Shown: positions 9,756 to 18,995, counted from the first letter of the stretch. The stretch: DNA of 64,000 bases from an uncultured Clostridia bacterium (GCA_944384825.1 CALWUT010000010.1:36770-100769); one strand, 5' to 3'. The notes: generated by a model not told the origin, from the letters alone. A program made the numbers and translations.

Positions 9756-10766
9756 ATGGCCAAACGAATAGGAAAATATACTATCTTGATGCAAAATTAC
9801 CCGACTATAAAAGGATTCGCAGCAACGTGCGGAAAAAAAGAAGCAGAAGGTCCTTTAGGTAAATGGTTCGATAAAATATTTGAGGATACTACTCTTGAAG
9901 AATCTTCCTGGGAAAAAGCAGAAAGTCGACTTCAAACTGAAACTGTAAAAATCTTACTTAAAAAATGTAATATGGAAGCTTCAGATATAAATTATATTTT
10001 TGCAGGAGATTTACTAAACCAATGTATGTCTTCAGCTTTTGGTCTTAGATCCTTAGATATTCCTTTTCTCGGTCAATTTGGAGCATGCTCAACTATGGCA
10101 CAATCTCTTTTTTTAGCTGCTACAAGTATTGAGGCAGGAATAGCACAGTACTCTATCGCAGTAACATCCTCTCACTACTGTTCTTCGGAAAGACAGTTCC
10201 GCTTTCCACTCCAATACGGAGGTCAACGTACTCCAACGGCTCAGTGGACAGTTACAGGAGCAGGAGCAATCTTAGTAAGTCAACAAGAAATAGGCCCTAA
10301 AGTAAAATACTGTACCATAGGCAGAATAACTGATCTCGGTATTAAAGATTCCAACAATATGGGGGCTGCTATGGCTCCATCCGCCGCAAAAACTTTACTC
10401 ACTTTCTTTGAAGACACCAAAACTTCACCTGAAAACTATGACTTAATTTTAACCGGAGACTTGGGAGAAGTAGGTACCTCACTTTTAAAACAATTACTTA
10501 AAAAAGAAGGAATTGAACTAAAAGAAAACTACAATGACTGCGGCCTCATGATATATTACAAAGAAAAACAAGATGTACATGCCGGAGGTTCGGGCTGTGG
10601 ATGCTCAGCTTCTATACTTTGTTCCCATATTCTGAATAAAGTAAAAGAAAAAGAACTAAAAAATATTCTATTTATAGCTACCGGAGCTCTTATGTCCCCT
10701 ACTTCGGCTCAACAAGGTGAAACCATTCCTGGTGTAGCACATCTTATAAACATTGTGGCAGACTGA
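9756..10766 (+). CDS. spoVAD: Stage V sporulation protein AD
   Basis: The 336-residue protein has a thiolase-like fold with FAGDLLNQCMSSAFGLR, FGACSTMAQSLFLAA and the Gly/Cys-rich GGSGCGCSASILCSH segment typical of SpoVAD. In Bacillus, SpoVAD binds dipicolinic acid and works with SpoVAC and SpoVAE in loading it into the spore core. Here it is monocistronic: a terminator lies on each side and no spoVAC or spoVAE is in the window. The start ATG follows GGGAGAG. Confidence 0.93.
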   Translation: MAKRIGKYTILMQNYPTIKGFAATCGKKEAEGPLGKWFDKIFEDTTLEESSWEKAESRLQTETVKILLKKCNMEASDINYIFAGDLLNQCMSSAFGLRSLDIPFLGQFGACSTMAQSLFLAATSIEAGIAQYSIAVTSSHYCSSERQFRFPLQYGGQRTPTAQWTVTGAGAILVSQQEIGPKVKYCTIGRITDLGIKDSNNMGAAMAPSAAKTLLTFFEDTKTSPENYDLILTGDLGEVGTSLLKQLLKKEGIELKENYNDCGLMIYYKEKQDVHAGGSGCGCSASILCSHILNKVKEKELKNILFIATGALMSPTSAQQGETIPGVAHLINIVAD

Positions 10767-10770
10767 TAAT

Positions 10771-10818
10771 AAAAAGTAGCGGAATGATCGTAATAGTCAT
10801 TTCACTACTTTATTTTTT
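10771..10818 (+). terminator. Intrinsic terminator after spoVAD
   Basis: The arms AAAGTAG-C-GGAATGA and TCATTTC-A-CTACTTT pair, followed by ATTTTTT. Confidence 0.85.
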
Positions 10819-11084
10819 CATTTATTCTTTTAATTTTTAAGCTATAAAAATTTAAATACCATAAAACACTACTTATCAAATGTATTAATCATAACTTGAT
10901 CATTTAGCCAAAAAATATTCCTATTTTATATTAAATAAAGAATTTGATAAGTTTGTTAATTTGACGTCACTTCTTTCTCACAATCTTCTTCAAATTAAAG
11001 TGAAGTCGTTTCAAATAGAGATTAAGATTATTGTAGAAGAGATTGTGAGGACGAAGAAAATTCTTAATCTACAGAATACATCTC
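10819..11084. repeat. Gene-free stretch with an imperfect inverted repeat
   Basis: No gene is seen. The arm CTCACAATCTTCTTC (10977-10991) pairs with GAAGAGATTGTGAG (11036-11049) with one bulged base; the 44-base loop is purine-rich. Neither arm is followed by a T-run, so it is not an obvious terminator. It could be a structured 3' region of the decayed gene next to it. Confidence 0.4.
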
Positions 11085-11690
11085 TTAAACTAAAGGTTCA
11101 ATAACATCATCAGATTCTGAACTTGATGAACTATCTGAATCTATAACTTCTACATGCTGTTCCGGTTGATTAGAAGGAGTATCGGTTACAAATAGTGTAG
11201 GTTGTTGTAAATAGGAACTTGGTTGCAATATCGGGGGAAAACAACTGGTTGTTGCGAGAATTGTGAACCCGAAATTACTGGCATGGGAGGGCGTGTTTGA
11301 TCACTAAATGGCACCCAATTAATATGGTCTGTTCTATAACTGTCTATTACAATTGGTTCTACTACATTATTTAAGGAAGAGCTTGATAGATTAGGATTTA
11401 CTGGAGCAAAATCAAATTGTCGAGAAGAATGTGTGGCTGGGGAAAAAATAATTGTTTGATTAGCAAAATTTTGTTGGGGAAAATTTGTTTGATTCTGTGG
11501 CAACGAATGATCTTCTAGTTCTGCTAATCCAGTCTCCCCCCGCATCCTCACGAACTACAGAAATAACATCATCGTCCGATTCCGAAGTTGATGAACTAGT
11601 AGTTGACGTCTAATCCACACTATTTGAATGTGAATTATGATCGTCATACTCTGTAACTACAATACTAGGCGCAAAATAGCTATAACCCAT
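11085..11690 (-). pseudogene. Frameshifted Ser/Asp-rich repeat protein
   Basis: Minus-strand translation gives one plausible protein only if frames are joined. From an ATG at 11690 (MGYSYFAPSIVVTEYDD) it meets an in-frame TAG, continues TSTTSSSTSESDDDVISVV, shifts at a G6 run, reads a Pro/Gln/Asn-rich stretch (11551-11250), shifts at a C5 run, and ends IDSDSSSSSESDDVIEPLV at 11085. The two ends are diverged copies of one unit, each an xP-x-VT stretch followed by an acidic Ser cluster. The longest intact piece is only 121 codons. Either a dead gene, a slippage-controlled gene, or assembly error in homopolymers. Confidence 0.55.
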
Positions 11691-11797
11691 ATTCTCAAAA
11701 AATCACCAATAAATTCAGATAAATTAAATAAATCTTTTCTTAAATTGGAATCACTAGTTTTATATGCGATTTTGTTTAAACCTATAGTAATGATATT

Positions 11798-12025
11798 TTA
11801 TCTTTTTCTATCACGATCAGCTGGGCTTCCTTCATAATTAGTAGGTACAAAAATACCATCATCTAATTCTTTAAGTTTTTTAATTACTTCATTAAAACGA
11901 TATATTCTATCTTGTTCGCTACAATTTTTATCTTTATTAGCTTCTATCAAACTGTTAATTAATTTGTTTAAATTTTCTCCTGCTTCTGTTTTGAAATCTT
12001 TTTTCTTCCTAAAAAATAATTTCAA
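11798..12025 (-). CDS. Small charged protein, possibly the 5' part of the adjacent decayed gene
   Basis: This 75-residue frame starts with TTG overlapping the TGA of the upstream gene (TTGA), so translation is probably coupled. The product begins MKLFFRKKKDFKTEAG, is helical and charged, and has no membrane segment. After its TAA the same frame continues open for about 29 codons (11795 to about 11700), reaching the start of the degenerate repeat gene at 11690. It may thus be the N-terminal part of a larger gene now broken into pieces. No family is recognised. Confidence 0.4.
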   Translation of the reverse strand: MKLFFRKKKDFKTEAGENLNKLINSLIEANKDKNCSEQDRIYRFNEVIKKLKELDDGIFVPTNYEGSPADRDRKR

Positions 12026-12261
12026 ATTTTACCGCGATTTTTATACCCATAAATGCCTAGTGCACTTAAAACTACTATTCCACCTGTTGTAATAAATCCT
12101 TTCGTACCCATCTTATTACTACGGGAACTTGCAATTTCTTGTTTCTTAACATTAGGATTACCTGCATGTGATGAGGGTAGAAATGAATTACTAGTTAAAG
12201 TAGTTATTGCCATTATGAAAGCTATTATTTTTGCATTTTTTCTTTTACTTGAAATTTTCAT
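12022..12261 (-). CDS. Small exported membrane-anchored protein, 79 aa
   Basis: Residues 8-33 look like a Sec signal (basic start, then IIAFIMAITTLTSNSF, Ala at the SHA site). A short polar stalk follows, then a hydrophobic helix near residues 56-73 (ITTGGIVVLSALGIYG) and a basic end KNRGKI. The same signal-stalk-helix layout, with a related helix (SAGITAVGALGILLIY), forms the N-terminus of the papain-like protein at 39807-40574. The gene may encode a stand-alone anchor module or be truncated. Function unknown. Confidence 0.5.
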   Translation of the reverse strand: MKISSKRKNAKIIAFIMAITTLTSNSFLPSSHAGNPNVKKQEIASSRSNKMGTKGFITTGGIVVLSALGIYGYKNRGKI

Positions 12262-12336
12262 GATATTCTACTTCTTAAATTGTTAACTTAATTATAATTA
12301 TATTATTTTTTTTTTAATAAAGTCAATACGTAGTTT

Positions 12337-13032
12337 TTAATTTCTCCTATTCCGTGATATCCAAATTAATCTTAATAAAGAAAGAAGAGCTGTAAAAGTT
12401 GCTGCAATATAAGTAAAAGCAGCTACTTTTAAAACTACCTTTGCTCCTTCTATCTCACTACTCTCAAGCATATTAGTAGCTTTTATTGTCTCTAGCGCTC
12501 TACGGCTCGCATCAAATTCTACAGGCAAAGTCACCAACTGAAAAATTACTGCAAAAGAAAATAAAACTATACCTATATTTACAAAAAATCCCCAAGTAGG
12601 AACCATAAGTCCTAAAATTATAAAAGGCATCGCTAAATTAGATCCGAACTGTGTTATTGGAACTAACAAATGACGTAATTTTAAAGGAAAATAATTTTTA
12701 GAGTATTGAGTAGCATGTCCCGACTCGTGAGCTGCTACACTTACCGAAGCTATAGTAGCAGCGCTATACACGTTATCTGAAAGACAAATTTTTTTGCTCC
12801 TAGAATCAAAGTAATCCGTAAAATATCCATTTGTACGTTCAATAGATATTCCTGTTACTCCATTAAAATCAAGAACTCCTCTAGCTGCTTCCGCTCCGCT
12901 TATCCCCTTAGAACACCTTATATTGGAATATTTATTAAATGCGTGTTGCACTTTAAAATGAGCGTAAGTAGATACAATAAGAGATAATATCATAAAAATC
13001 AAGTAACTACTGTCATAATAATATCCATACAT
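12337..13032 (-). CDS. yugP: YugP-type zinc metallopeptidase, membrane
   Basis: The 231-residue membrane protein has the metalloprotease signature in VAAHESGHATQYSKNY (HExxH form HESGH) after an N-terminal helix, and three further hydrophobic segments. RGVLDFNGVTGI and PVEFDASRRALETI are typical blocks of the YugP/neutral zinc metallopeptidase family. It probably degrades membrane or exported proteins; substrates are unknown. AAGGAGGAG precedes the ATG. It is a single gene, with the divergent hsp20 promoter upstream. Confidence 0.9.
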   Translation of the reverse strand: MYGYYYDSSYLIFMILSLIVSTYAHFKVQHAFNKYSNIRCSKGISGAEAARGVLDFNGVTGISIERTNGYFTDYFDSRSKKICLSDNVYSAATIASVSVAAHESGHATQYSKNYFPLKLRHLLVPITQFGSNLAMPFIILGLMVPTWGFFVNIGIVLFSFAVIFQLVTLPVEFDASRRALETIKATNMLESSEIEGAKVVLKVAAFTYIAATFTALLSLLRLIWISRNRRN

Positions 13033-13232
13033 AAATTTACTCCTCCTTATTTACACTCCCTATTAACCAGTATGATAAATACTTTATTTAAATACCTAAT
13101 ACTTTATTTTAATTATACAATATAAGTGTATTGTTATCAAATTTACTTAAATTAATAAAGATTTTACTTTGTCAAATTAAGAACACAGTTCATAAATTAT
13201 GTGAAATTATTATAAAAATTTTATTTTAAATG

Positions 13233-13261
13233 TTGACAAATAATATAAATACTGATAAAAT
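13233..13261 (+). promoter_or_regulatory. Promoter of hsp20
   Basis: TTGACA (13233-13238), a 17-base spacer and TAAAAT (13256-13261). Just downstream an imperfect palindrome (GCAAACAT-TTAT-ATGTTTTGT, about 13269-13289) covers the start region and could be an operator; it is not the classical CIRCE sequence. Confidence 0.65.
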
Positions 13262-13321
13262 ATTTTTTGCAAACATTTATATGTTTTGTAAATTATATAC
13301 TTTTTTAGGAGGTTGAATATT

Positions 13322-13729
13322 ATGCATCTTATACCTTACGATTTTGATTTATTTCACTCCCCTTTGGATCATTGGCATCCTTTTTCAAGCGTAAAAAATT
13401 CTTTAAGTACAGATATCATAGAAAATGATAAAGAACTTGAAATTATTATGGATATTCCTGGAGTAAAAAAAGAAAATGTAAAAATTACTTTAGAAAAAGG
13501 TATACTAACAGTTTCCGCCTCGACTCAAGGTGAATCAGAAGAGAAAGATAAAGAAGGTAATTATATAAGAAAAGAGCGTTACTCAGGAAACTATACTCGA
13601 AGTTTCAGCGTAAGTGAAGGCTTATCGAAAGAAGATATAAAAGCAAAAATGGTCGACGGCACTCTTACACTTACCATTCCTAAAAATATAGAAAAAAGTT
13701 CTCCTTCTGAAACTATTGAAATTGAATAA
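13322..13729 (+). CDS. Small heat shock protein (Hsp20/alpha-crystallin)
   Basis: The 135-residue protein carries an alpha-crystallin domain: ELEIIMDIPGVKKENVKITLEKG, ERYSGNYTRSFSV and a DGTLTLTIPK strand near the C-terminus. It is an ATP-independent holdase that keeps unfolding proteins soluble in the cytoplasm. The ATG at 13322 lies nine bases after AGGAGG; the TTG at 13313 is too close. It is a single-gene unit with its own promoter and terminator. Confidence 0.95.
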   Translation: MHLIPYDFDLFHSPLDHWHPFSSVKNSLSTDIIENDKELEIIMDIPGVKKENVKITLEKGILTVSASTQGESEEKDKEGNYIRKERYSGNYTRSFSVSEGLSKEDIKAKMVDGTLTLTIPKNIEKSSPSETIEIE

Positions 13730-13735
13730 ACGTAA

Positions 13736-13772
13736 TTTATTAGGCAAATTTTAAAATTTGCCTAATAATTTT
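13736..13772 (+). terminator. Intrinsic terminator of hsp20
   Basis: TTATTAGGCAAATTT pairs perfectly with AAATTTGCCTAATAA and is followed by a short T-run. Confidence 0.85.
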
Positions 13773-13826
13773 AACAAATAAATTCTCAACTTCTAAAAAT
13801 CATATAAGTGCTAGGGGTGAATGTTA

Positions 13827-14894
13827 ATGGGAATGAAATTTTCTTTGAAAAAATTTAAAGAAATGTTGTGGAAAAATTGTAGCAAATTAAAGAAATTGTC
13901 AAAAGAAAAAATAGACGAAAAGCAAGTAAAAGATAAACAATTTTTAAAAACATTAAAAAAGTGCTATGAAAATCAAAAAGCACGCCTTAAAAAAGACCCC
14001 CTTGTTAAATTTGCAGATAAAAACTCAAAAAAAAGTCAATTAATAAGCGGCCAGAAGTATCGGAAGTTGTTAGGTAATTTTGATTCTTCTTTAGAGTTAC
14101 TAAAATCCTTGTATAAAGGTTTTATAAAAAAGCATTTGAATGAAAATCCAGTAGAAAAACAAGAAATAGGAAGCGCAATTAGTGTGCTTCAAGAATATAC
14201 AGATTTAATTTATAATTTTGCAAACTATTTTTATAATGAATTCCAATTTAATAAAAAATTTAAACAGTTTAATAATGAGCTGGTCGAATTTGAAGATAAT
14301 AATCAAGAAAATTACGATAAAGCTATAGATAAATTAAATAATATTATTGAGAATAAAAAAGACAAAATAAGTAAAATAGAAGCATATTTAAAAAGTGGTT
14401 TAGAAATAAAAACTAGATATTTAAAAGAATATAACGACTTGTTTTTAAAAGAGTATCCTAATATCAAAGTTTTTATAGATACTCAAGGATATTTAAATGA
14501 AAATCATTATAGAAATTATCTTAAAAAAAGTCCAAAAGAATTTACAAACGGCGCTAGGAAGTCATTAATACTCATTAACAAAAACTCCACATCAAAACTT
14601 GAACGTAAAAATTCCATTTCAGAAACAATAAAAGAAGCAAATAATAGTATAGAGATCATAAAAGAAATTATTGAAAAAACAAATGATTTCTCAAAAAAAT
14701 TAGAACAGATTATTGATAATGCTTATAAAGAATATGAAGAAAAAGAAAATTATTTAGATTCCCTAGATGGAGTTTCATCTTTATTTAAAAACTCTGGCGT
14801 GAAACAAAGAGTACAAATGTTTGAAGAAATTGAAAAAAAGCAAAATAGCTCTCCGTCCTCTAGCCGAAGGTCGCCAGGGAAATTAGGGAAATAA
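13827..14894 (+). CDS. Lys-rich coiled-coil protein, 355 aa
   Basis: The ATG at 13827 is the best spaced start after GGGGTGA. The product is almost wholly helical and very rich in Lys, Glu and Asn, with heptad-like stretches through about residue 335. A low-complexity tail SSPSSSRRSPGKLGK ends it. There is no signal peptide, membrane segment or double-glycine leader. It is distantly reminiscent in composition of the protein at 33196-34797. No family is recognised; a structural or effector-like role is possible but unsupported. It converges with the ABC exporter genes. Confidence 0.6.
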   Translation: MGMKFSLKKFKEMLWKNCSKLKKLSKEKIDEKQVKDKQFLKTLKKCYENQKARLKKDPLVKFADKNSKKSQLISGQKYRKLLGNFDSSLELLKSLYKGFIKKHLNENPVEKQEIGSAISVLQEYTDLIYNFANYFYNEFQFNKKFKQFNNELVEFEDNNQENYDKAIDKLNNIIENKKDKISKIEAYLKSGLEIKTRYLKEYNDLFLKEYPNIKVFIDTQGYLNENHYRNYLKKSPKEFTNGARKSLILINKNSTSKLERKNSISETIKEANNSIEIIKEIIEKTNDFSKKLEQIIDNAYKEYEEKENYLDSLDGVSSLFKNSGVKQRVQMFEEIEKKQNSSPSSSRRSPGKLGK

Positions 14895-14938
14895 AGACTA
14901 GCTCCATTCGAGAAAAAATAATTTTTATAATTTAAAAG

Positions 14939-16753
14939 CTAATTATATGCTTTAAAATACATTTCATAATATACTCCTTTTTTTAGGAGTAAATTTTTAT
15001 GTGTACCACATTCTATTAGCTCACCGTCTTGCATTACAAATATTACATCTGCTTTTTGTATAGTACTAAGTCGGTGAGCGATTATTATAGAAGTTTTGTC
15101 TTTTAAAATTTCCTTTAAACACTTTTGTAAACAGCTTTCTGTAAAAGTATCTACGGAAGCTGTTGCTTCATCTAAAATAAGAATTTTACAGTCTGAAATT
15201 AAAGCTCTTGCAATACAAAGAAGCTGTTTTTGTCCTTCGGAAAGATTAGTAATGCCTTCTTCTAAGACAGTATCGTAACCATTAGGCAAAGACTCAATAA
15301 AATGATTTAATCCTATTTTTTGAGCAGTAAATTTTATTTGTTCATCTGAAGCTTTAATATTTCCGTATCTGATATTTTCCAGGATTGTAGAGCTATAAAG
15401 CCAAGAGCTTTGAGTTACTATTCCAAACAGACTTCTATAATGATCTATTTCAAAATCGGTTATATCTTTACCTCCAAGAATAATTTCTCCACTATTAACA
15501 TTGTAAAATCTCATTATTAATTTTGTGAGAGTAGTTTTTCCTGATCCAGTTTCTCCTACTATAGCAACGGATTGACCCTGCTTTATTTTAAATGATATAT
15601 TTTTTATAGTTAATTCATTTGAATCATAACCGAAACTTACATTTTTAAATTCCATATTGTAGTTATCCATAGTTAACAAAGGTAACTCAAGTTTACTTCT
15701 ATAATATGGTTGTTCGTCGGATGAATCTAATAGTTCAAAAATACGCTTTGAAGCTGCAAATGTACTTTGAAAGCCACTTAGTGAACCTGCGGAACTCATA
15801 AGAGGCTTAATAAACTCACCGGAATAAGTTATAAAAGCTGTAATATCTCCTATAAGCATTCCTCTTACAACTGCCAAATATCCTCCAAAAATACATGAAA
15901 TCACATATACAATATTTGAAAGTAATGCCATAATAGGAGAAGTAAATCCAGATGAGAACTGCGCTTTATACGAAGTATTACACAAATCATTGTTAATGGA
16001 GTCAAAATTATTTAAAATATCTTTTTCAGCATTGAGCACTTTTACAGTTTCATATCCCGATAAAGTTTCTTCGATACATCCATTGATTTTGCCTAAATTT
16101 TGTTGATATCCCAAAAAGTAATGCTGAGACTTCTTGACTAAAAAAATCATAATTATAATAATTAAAGGTATTACTAAAAATACAGTAAAAGTTATTTCCC
16201 AACTTATACTTATCATCATCACAGAAATTCCAACTGCTGTAATTAAAGAAGTTACTAAACTGCATATACCATTTATAAAGGAAGATCCTAAAGTCTCTAC
16301 GTCATTTATTATACAAGATAAAATATCTCCTCTGCTTCTACTTTCTGCGTAGCTTAAGCTTACTTTATTTATTTTTACGGAAATATCTCGACGAATTTCA
16401 TAAATTAATTCTACTGAAGTTTTTGAAATTAAGAATCGTGCTAAACAAGTACATAGTCCGCTTAATGAATAAAGTACAAGTAAAAAGCTTAAAAGTCTAA
16501 GTATATAATTTAAATCTATATCAGGTAGTCCGTCTGCATTTAAATTCGAAAGAGCTGTAATCCCTTGACCAGCTATTTTGGGACTCAGTACTGTAATGAA
16601 AGCATCTATAACGTATAAAAATACAGCAAAACAAATATTTACTCTGTATTTATAAAAATAATTATATATTCTTTTCCTAACCATATTTGAGTTTTTATCT
16701 TTAGATTCAAAATTATTAGAATTTAAGGTAATTTCCTCGTTTTTAACGTTCAT
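14939..16753 (-). CDS. ABC exporter subunit with canonical catalytic residues
   Basis: This 604-residue half-transporter has six membrane helices in the first ~330 residues and a C-terminal ATPase. Walker A is GETGSGKTT, Walker B ends ILILDEATASVD with the catalytic Glu, and the H-loop is IIAHRLST. Its signature motif is altered to LSEGQ. There is no N-terminal C39 peptidase domain. One base separates it from the partner gene upstream, and its SD lies in the end of that gene, so the two are translationally coupled. The family exports drugs, lipids or peptides; the substrate is unknown. Confidence 0.88.
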   Translation of the reverse strand: MNVKNEEITLNSNNFESKDKNSNMVRKRIYNYFYKYRVNICFAVFLYVIDAFITVLSPKIAGQGITALSNLNADGLPDIDLNYILRLLSFLLVLYSLSGLCTCLARFLISKTSVELIYEIRRDISVKINKVSLSYAESRSRGDILSCIINDVETLGSSFINGICSLVTSLITAVGISVMMISISWEITFTVFLVIPLIIIIMIFLVKKSQHYFLGYQQNLGKINGCIEETLSGYETVKVLNAEKDILNNFDSINNDLCNTSYKAQFSSGFTSPIMALLSNIVYVISCIFGGYLAVVRGMLIGDITAFITYSGEFIKPLMSSAGSLSGFQSTFAASKRIFELLDSSDEQPYYRSKLELPLLTMDNYNMEFKNVSFGYDSNELTIKNISFKIKQGQSVAIVGETGSGKTTLTKLIMRFYNVNSGEIILGGKDITDFEIDHYRSLFGIVTQSSWLYSSTILENIRYGNIKASDEQIKFTAQKIGLNHFIESLPNGYDTVLEEGITNLSEGQKQLLCIARALISDCKILILDEATASVDTFTESCLQKCLKEILKDKTSIIIAHRLSTIQKADVIFVMQDGELIECGTHKNLLLKKGVYYEMYFKAYN

Positions 16754-16754
16754 A

Positions 16755-18551
16755 TTAGAAAATCCTTCCTAACTGCAGTATAACCATTCTTTTATACACC
16801 TCACACTTTTGAATCAGCTCTTGATGATTCCCCATACCTACAATTTCTCCTTGATCAATCACAATTATTTTATTTGCATCCTTCACAGTTCCAATTCTTT
16901 GAGAAACAAAAATTATTTGGGATTCTTTTAGATAATTAATCAGCGAATTTTTTAAATTATGTTCAGTTTTAAAATCTAAACCCGAAAACACGTCATCCAA
17001 TATGTAAATCTTAGATTTTTTAACAAGTGAACGTGCCAGGCATAAACGTTGTTTTTGTCCGCCTGAAACATTTGAACCAGATTGTAAGATTTTAAAGTTC
17101 AAACCTTTTTTATTTATAAATTCCTCTAGCTGTACTATTTTTAAAACTTCCAATAATTCTTCATCGGTTACCTCAGGATTACTTATTCTCAAATTCGAAG
17201 AAACAGTGCCTGAAAAAAGTGAATCTTTCTGAGAAACATAACTTATGCTATTATTGATACTTGTCCTATCTAGCTCATTTATGTTGTTTTCTCCAATTTT
17301 TATATTTCCGCTTGTAGGACTATATAATCCTAACATAAGTTTTAAAAGTGTGGATTTTCCCGAACCAGTAGTTCCAATTATTCCTATTGTACCAATAAAA
17401 TTTAATGAAAAGCTTATATTTTTTAAAACGTACTCTGAAGCTCCCGCATATTTAAAGCTTACGTTTTCAAATTCTATATTACTTTCAAATTTTTTGCTGA
17501 GTTTTTTAAGGTTCCTTATGTTTTTATAGTCATTTGGGAAATACAGAATCTCTGAAACTCTCTCTACAGAAACCATAAATCTTGGAATCATGGAAACCAT
17601 AAAAGAAATCATAACAAATGCACCTATTATCATTACAGTATACTGCATAAAAGCTATAACTTGTCCTAATTCCATACTTCTGTCATTAATTTTATTTGCA
17701 CCTATCCAAAGCGCCAAAGCAGTAAGAACATTCATAGATACAGTAAGAACCGGAGAAATAAATGAACTTATTTTATTTATAAAAAGAGAAATGTTAGCAA
17801 ATTTAGAGTTTAATTCTTCAAACCTTTTTTCTTCAAATTTTTGATTGTTAAATCCACGTATAGTAACTATTCCTGTAAGTTGTTCTTTAACCATTAAGTT
17901 AAATTTGTCCTCTAATTTCTGAACAATTTTTAAGTGAGGCATCAAAATTTTAAAGCATAAAAATATTAAGCTTCCTGATACCATACTTCCCAATATTGTT
18001 ATCCACATCATTGAAAAACCTGTATTTAACGCCATAATTATTCCACCAATCATTACTATTGGCGGAATTATCATTTGCGCAAACATTAATATTAAAGCTT
18101 GTACATGTTCTACGTCATTTGTAAGCCGAGTTATTAAAGAGGAAGGAGAAAATTTATCAATGCACTCGTAAGGAAGGTCCATAACTTTATGAAATATATC
18201 TGTCCTTAAAGCACTGGAAATTCCGGAAGAAATCTTCGCCATCTTACAGTTTATGTATATACTTATAAATACAATAGTTAAGGTTACTCCTAACATAAGC
18301 AAACCTGTTTTTATTATATAATTACTCTGTATAGATAAAATTTCTTGTTCACTTAAGAATATTTTAGAGCTAAAATCTTCTATCCCATTCCTCCTAATTC
18401 CTACATCAACCAAACGTGACATAAACATCGGAAGAATAAGTGAACATACTTGATTAAGTACAATAGCTAAGAACATAAAAATGATTTCTTTACTAAAAAT
18501 TTTTAAGTATTTTGCAAATTTTAAAAGTTTTTTATACTTCAAATTTATCAT
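16755..18551 (-). CDS. ABC exporter subunit with degenerate catalytic site
   Basis: The 598-residue partner has six membrane helices and an ATPase with Walker A GTTGSGKST and an intact signature VSGGQKQ. Walker B reads IYILDDVFSGLD (Asp in place of catalytic Glu) and the H-loop His is Gln (VSQRIGT). Together with the altered signature of the second subunit this is the pattern of heterodimeric exporters such as LmrCD or TM287/288, where one composite site is catalytically poor. No C39 domain is present. The ATG abuts AGAGG; a TTG nine bases on (MKYKKLLKF) is an alternative start. Confidence 0.87.
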   Translation of the reverse strand: MINLKYKKLLKFAKYLKIFSKEIIFMFLAIVLNQVCSLILPMFMSRLVDVGIRRNGIEDFSSKIFLSEQEILSIQSNYIIKTGLLMLGVTLTIVFISIYINCKMAKISSGISSALRTDIFHKVMDLPYECIDKFSPSSLITRLTNDVEHVQALILMFAQMIIPPIVMIGGIIMALNTGFSMMWITILGSMVSGSLIFLCFKILMPHLKIVQKLEDKFNLMVKEQLTGIVTIRGFNNQKFEEKRFEELNSKFANISLFINKISSFISPVLTVSMNVLTALALWIGANKINDRSMELGQVIAFMQYTVMIIGAFVMISFMVSMIPRFMVSVERVSEILYFPNDYKNIRNLKKLSKKFESNIEFENVSFKYAGASEYVLKNISFSLNFIGTIGIIGTTGSGKSTLLKLMLGLYSPTSGNIKIGENNINELDRTSINNSISYVSQKDSLFSGTVSSNLRISNPEVTDEELLEVLKIVQLEEFINKKGLNFKILQSGSNVSGGQKQRLCLARSLVKKSKIYILDDVFSGLDFKTEHNLKNSLINYLKESQIIFVSQRIGTVKDANKIIVIDQGEIVGMGNHQELIQKCEVYKRMVILQLGRIF

Positions 18552-18622
18552 TCCTCTTAGTTAAACAATACTAAAGAAATAATAAACTAAACAATAAATT
18601 AAAACAAGTATTTAAATATACT

Positions 18623-18883
18623 TTATGATTCTAATCTTTTTCTTGCATATTTATTTTTTGTAGCATACCCTCCGCGAATGTGTCTTTGAGCTTTATTAAC
18701 TTCCAAAACCTTTTTAACATCTTTATAAAGTGATGAATTAATATCTTGCAGCCTTTCAGATACATCCTTATGTACTGTAGATTTTGATACTCCAAAATAT
18801 TTGGCAGTACTTCTTACCGTAGCTTTTTGTTGAACTATATACTCACCAAGTCTTAAAGCTCTCGCCTCAAGAATATCATTCAC
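18623..18883 (-). CDS. spoIIID: Sporulation transcriptional regulator SpoIIID
   Basis: The 86-residue DNA-binding protein has the SpoIIID helix-turn-helix STAKYFGVSKSTVHKDVSER and the C-terminal basic RHIRGGYATKNKYARKR. It is a mother-cell regulator acting with sigma-E, turning early genes off and late genes on. The GTG at 18883 gives MNDILEARALRLGEYIV, aligning with Bacillus SpoIIID, and lies nine bases after AGGAG; the GTG at 18892 is too close. It sits upstream of the exporter pair on the same strand without clear linkage. Confidence 0.95.
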   Translation of the reverse strand: MNDILEARALRLGEYIVQQKATVRSTAKYFGVSKSTVHKDVSERLQDINSSLYKDVKKVLEVNKAQRHIRGGYATKNKYARKRLES

Positions 18884-18995
18884 AGGTTTCACTCCTAAAA
18901 TTCTAATTTATAGAGAATCTATATGTAAAACTTTAAGAGTATATGCCAATTTATCTCTTTTAATAAAAAATTTTTAAATTCCTGAAATAAATAAT

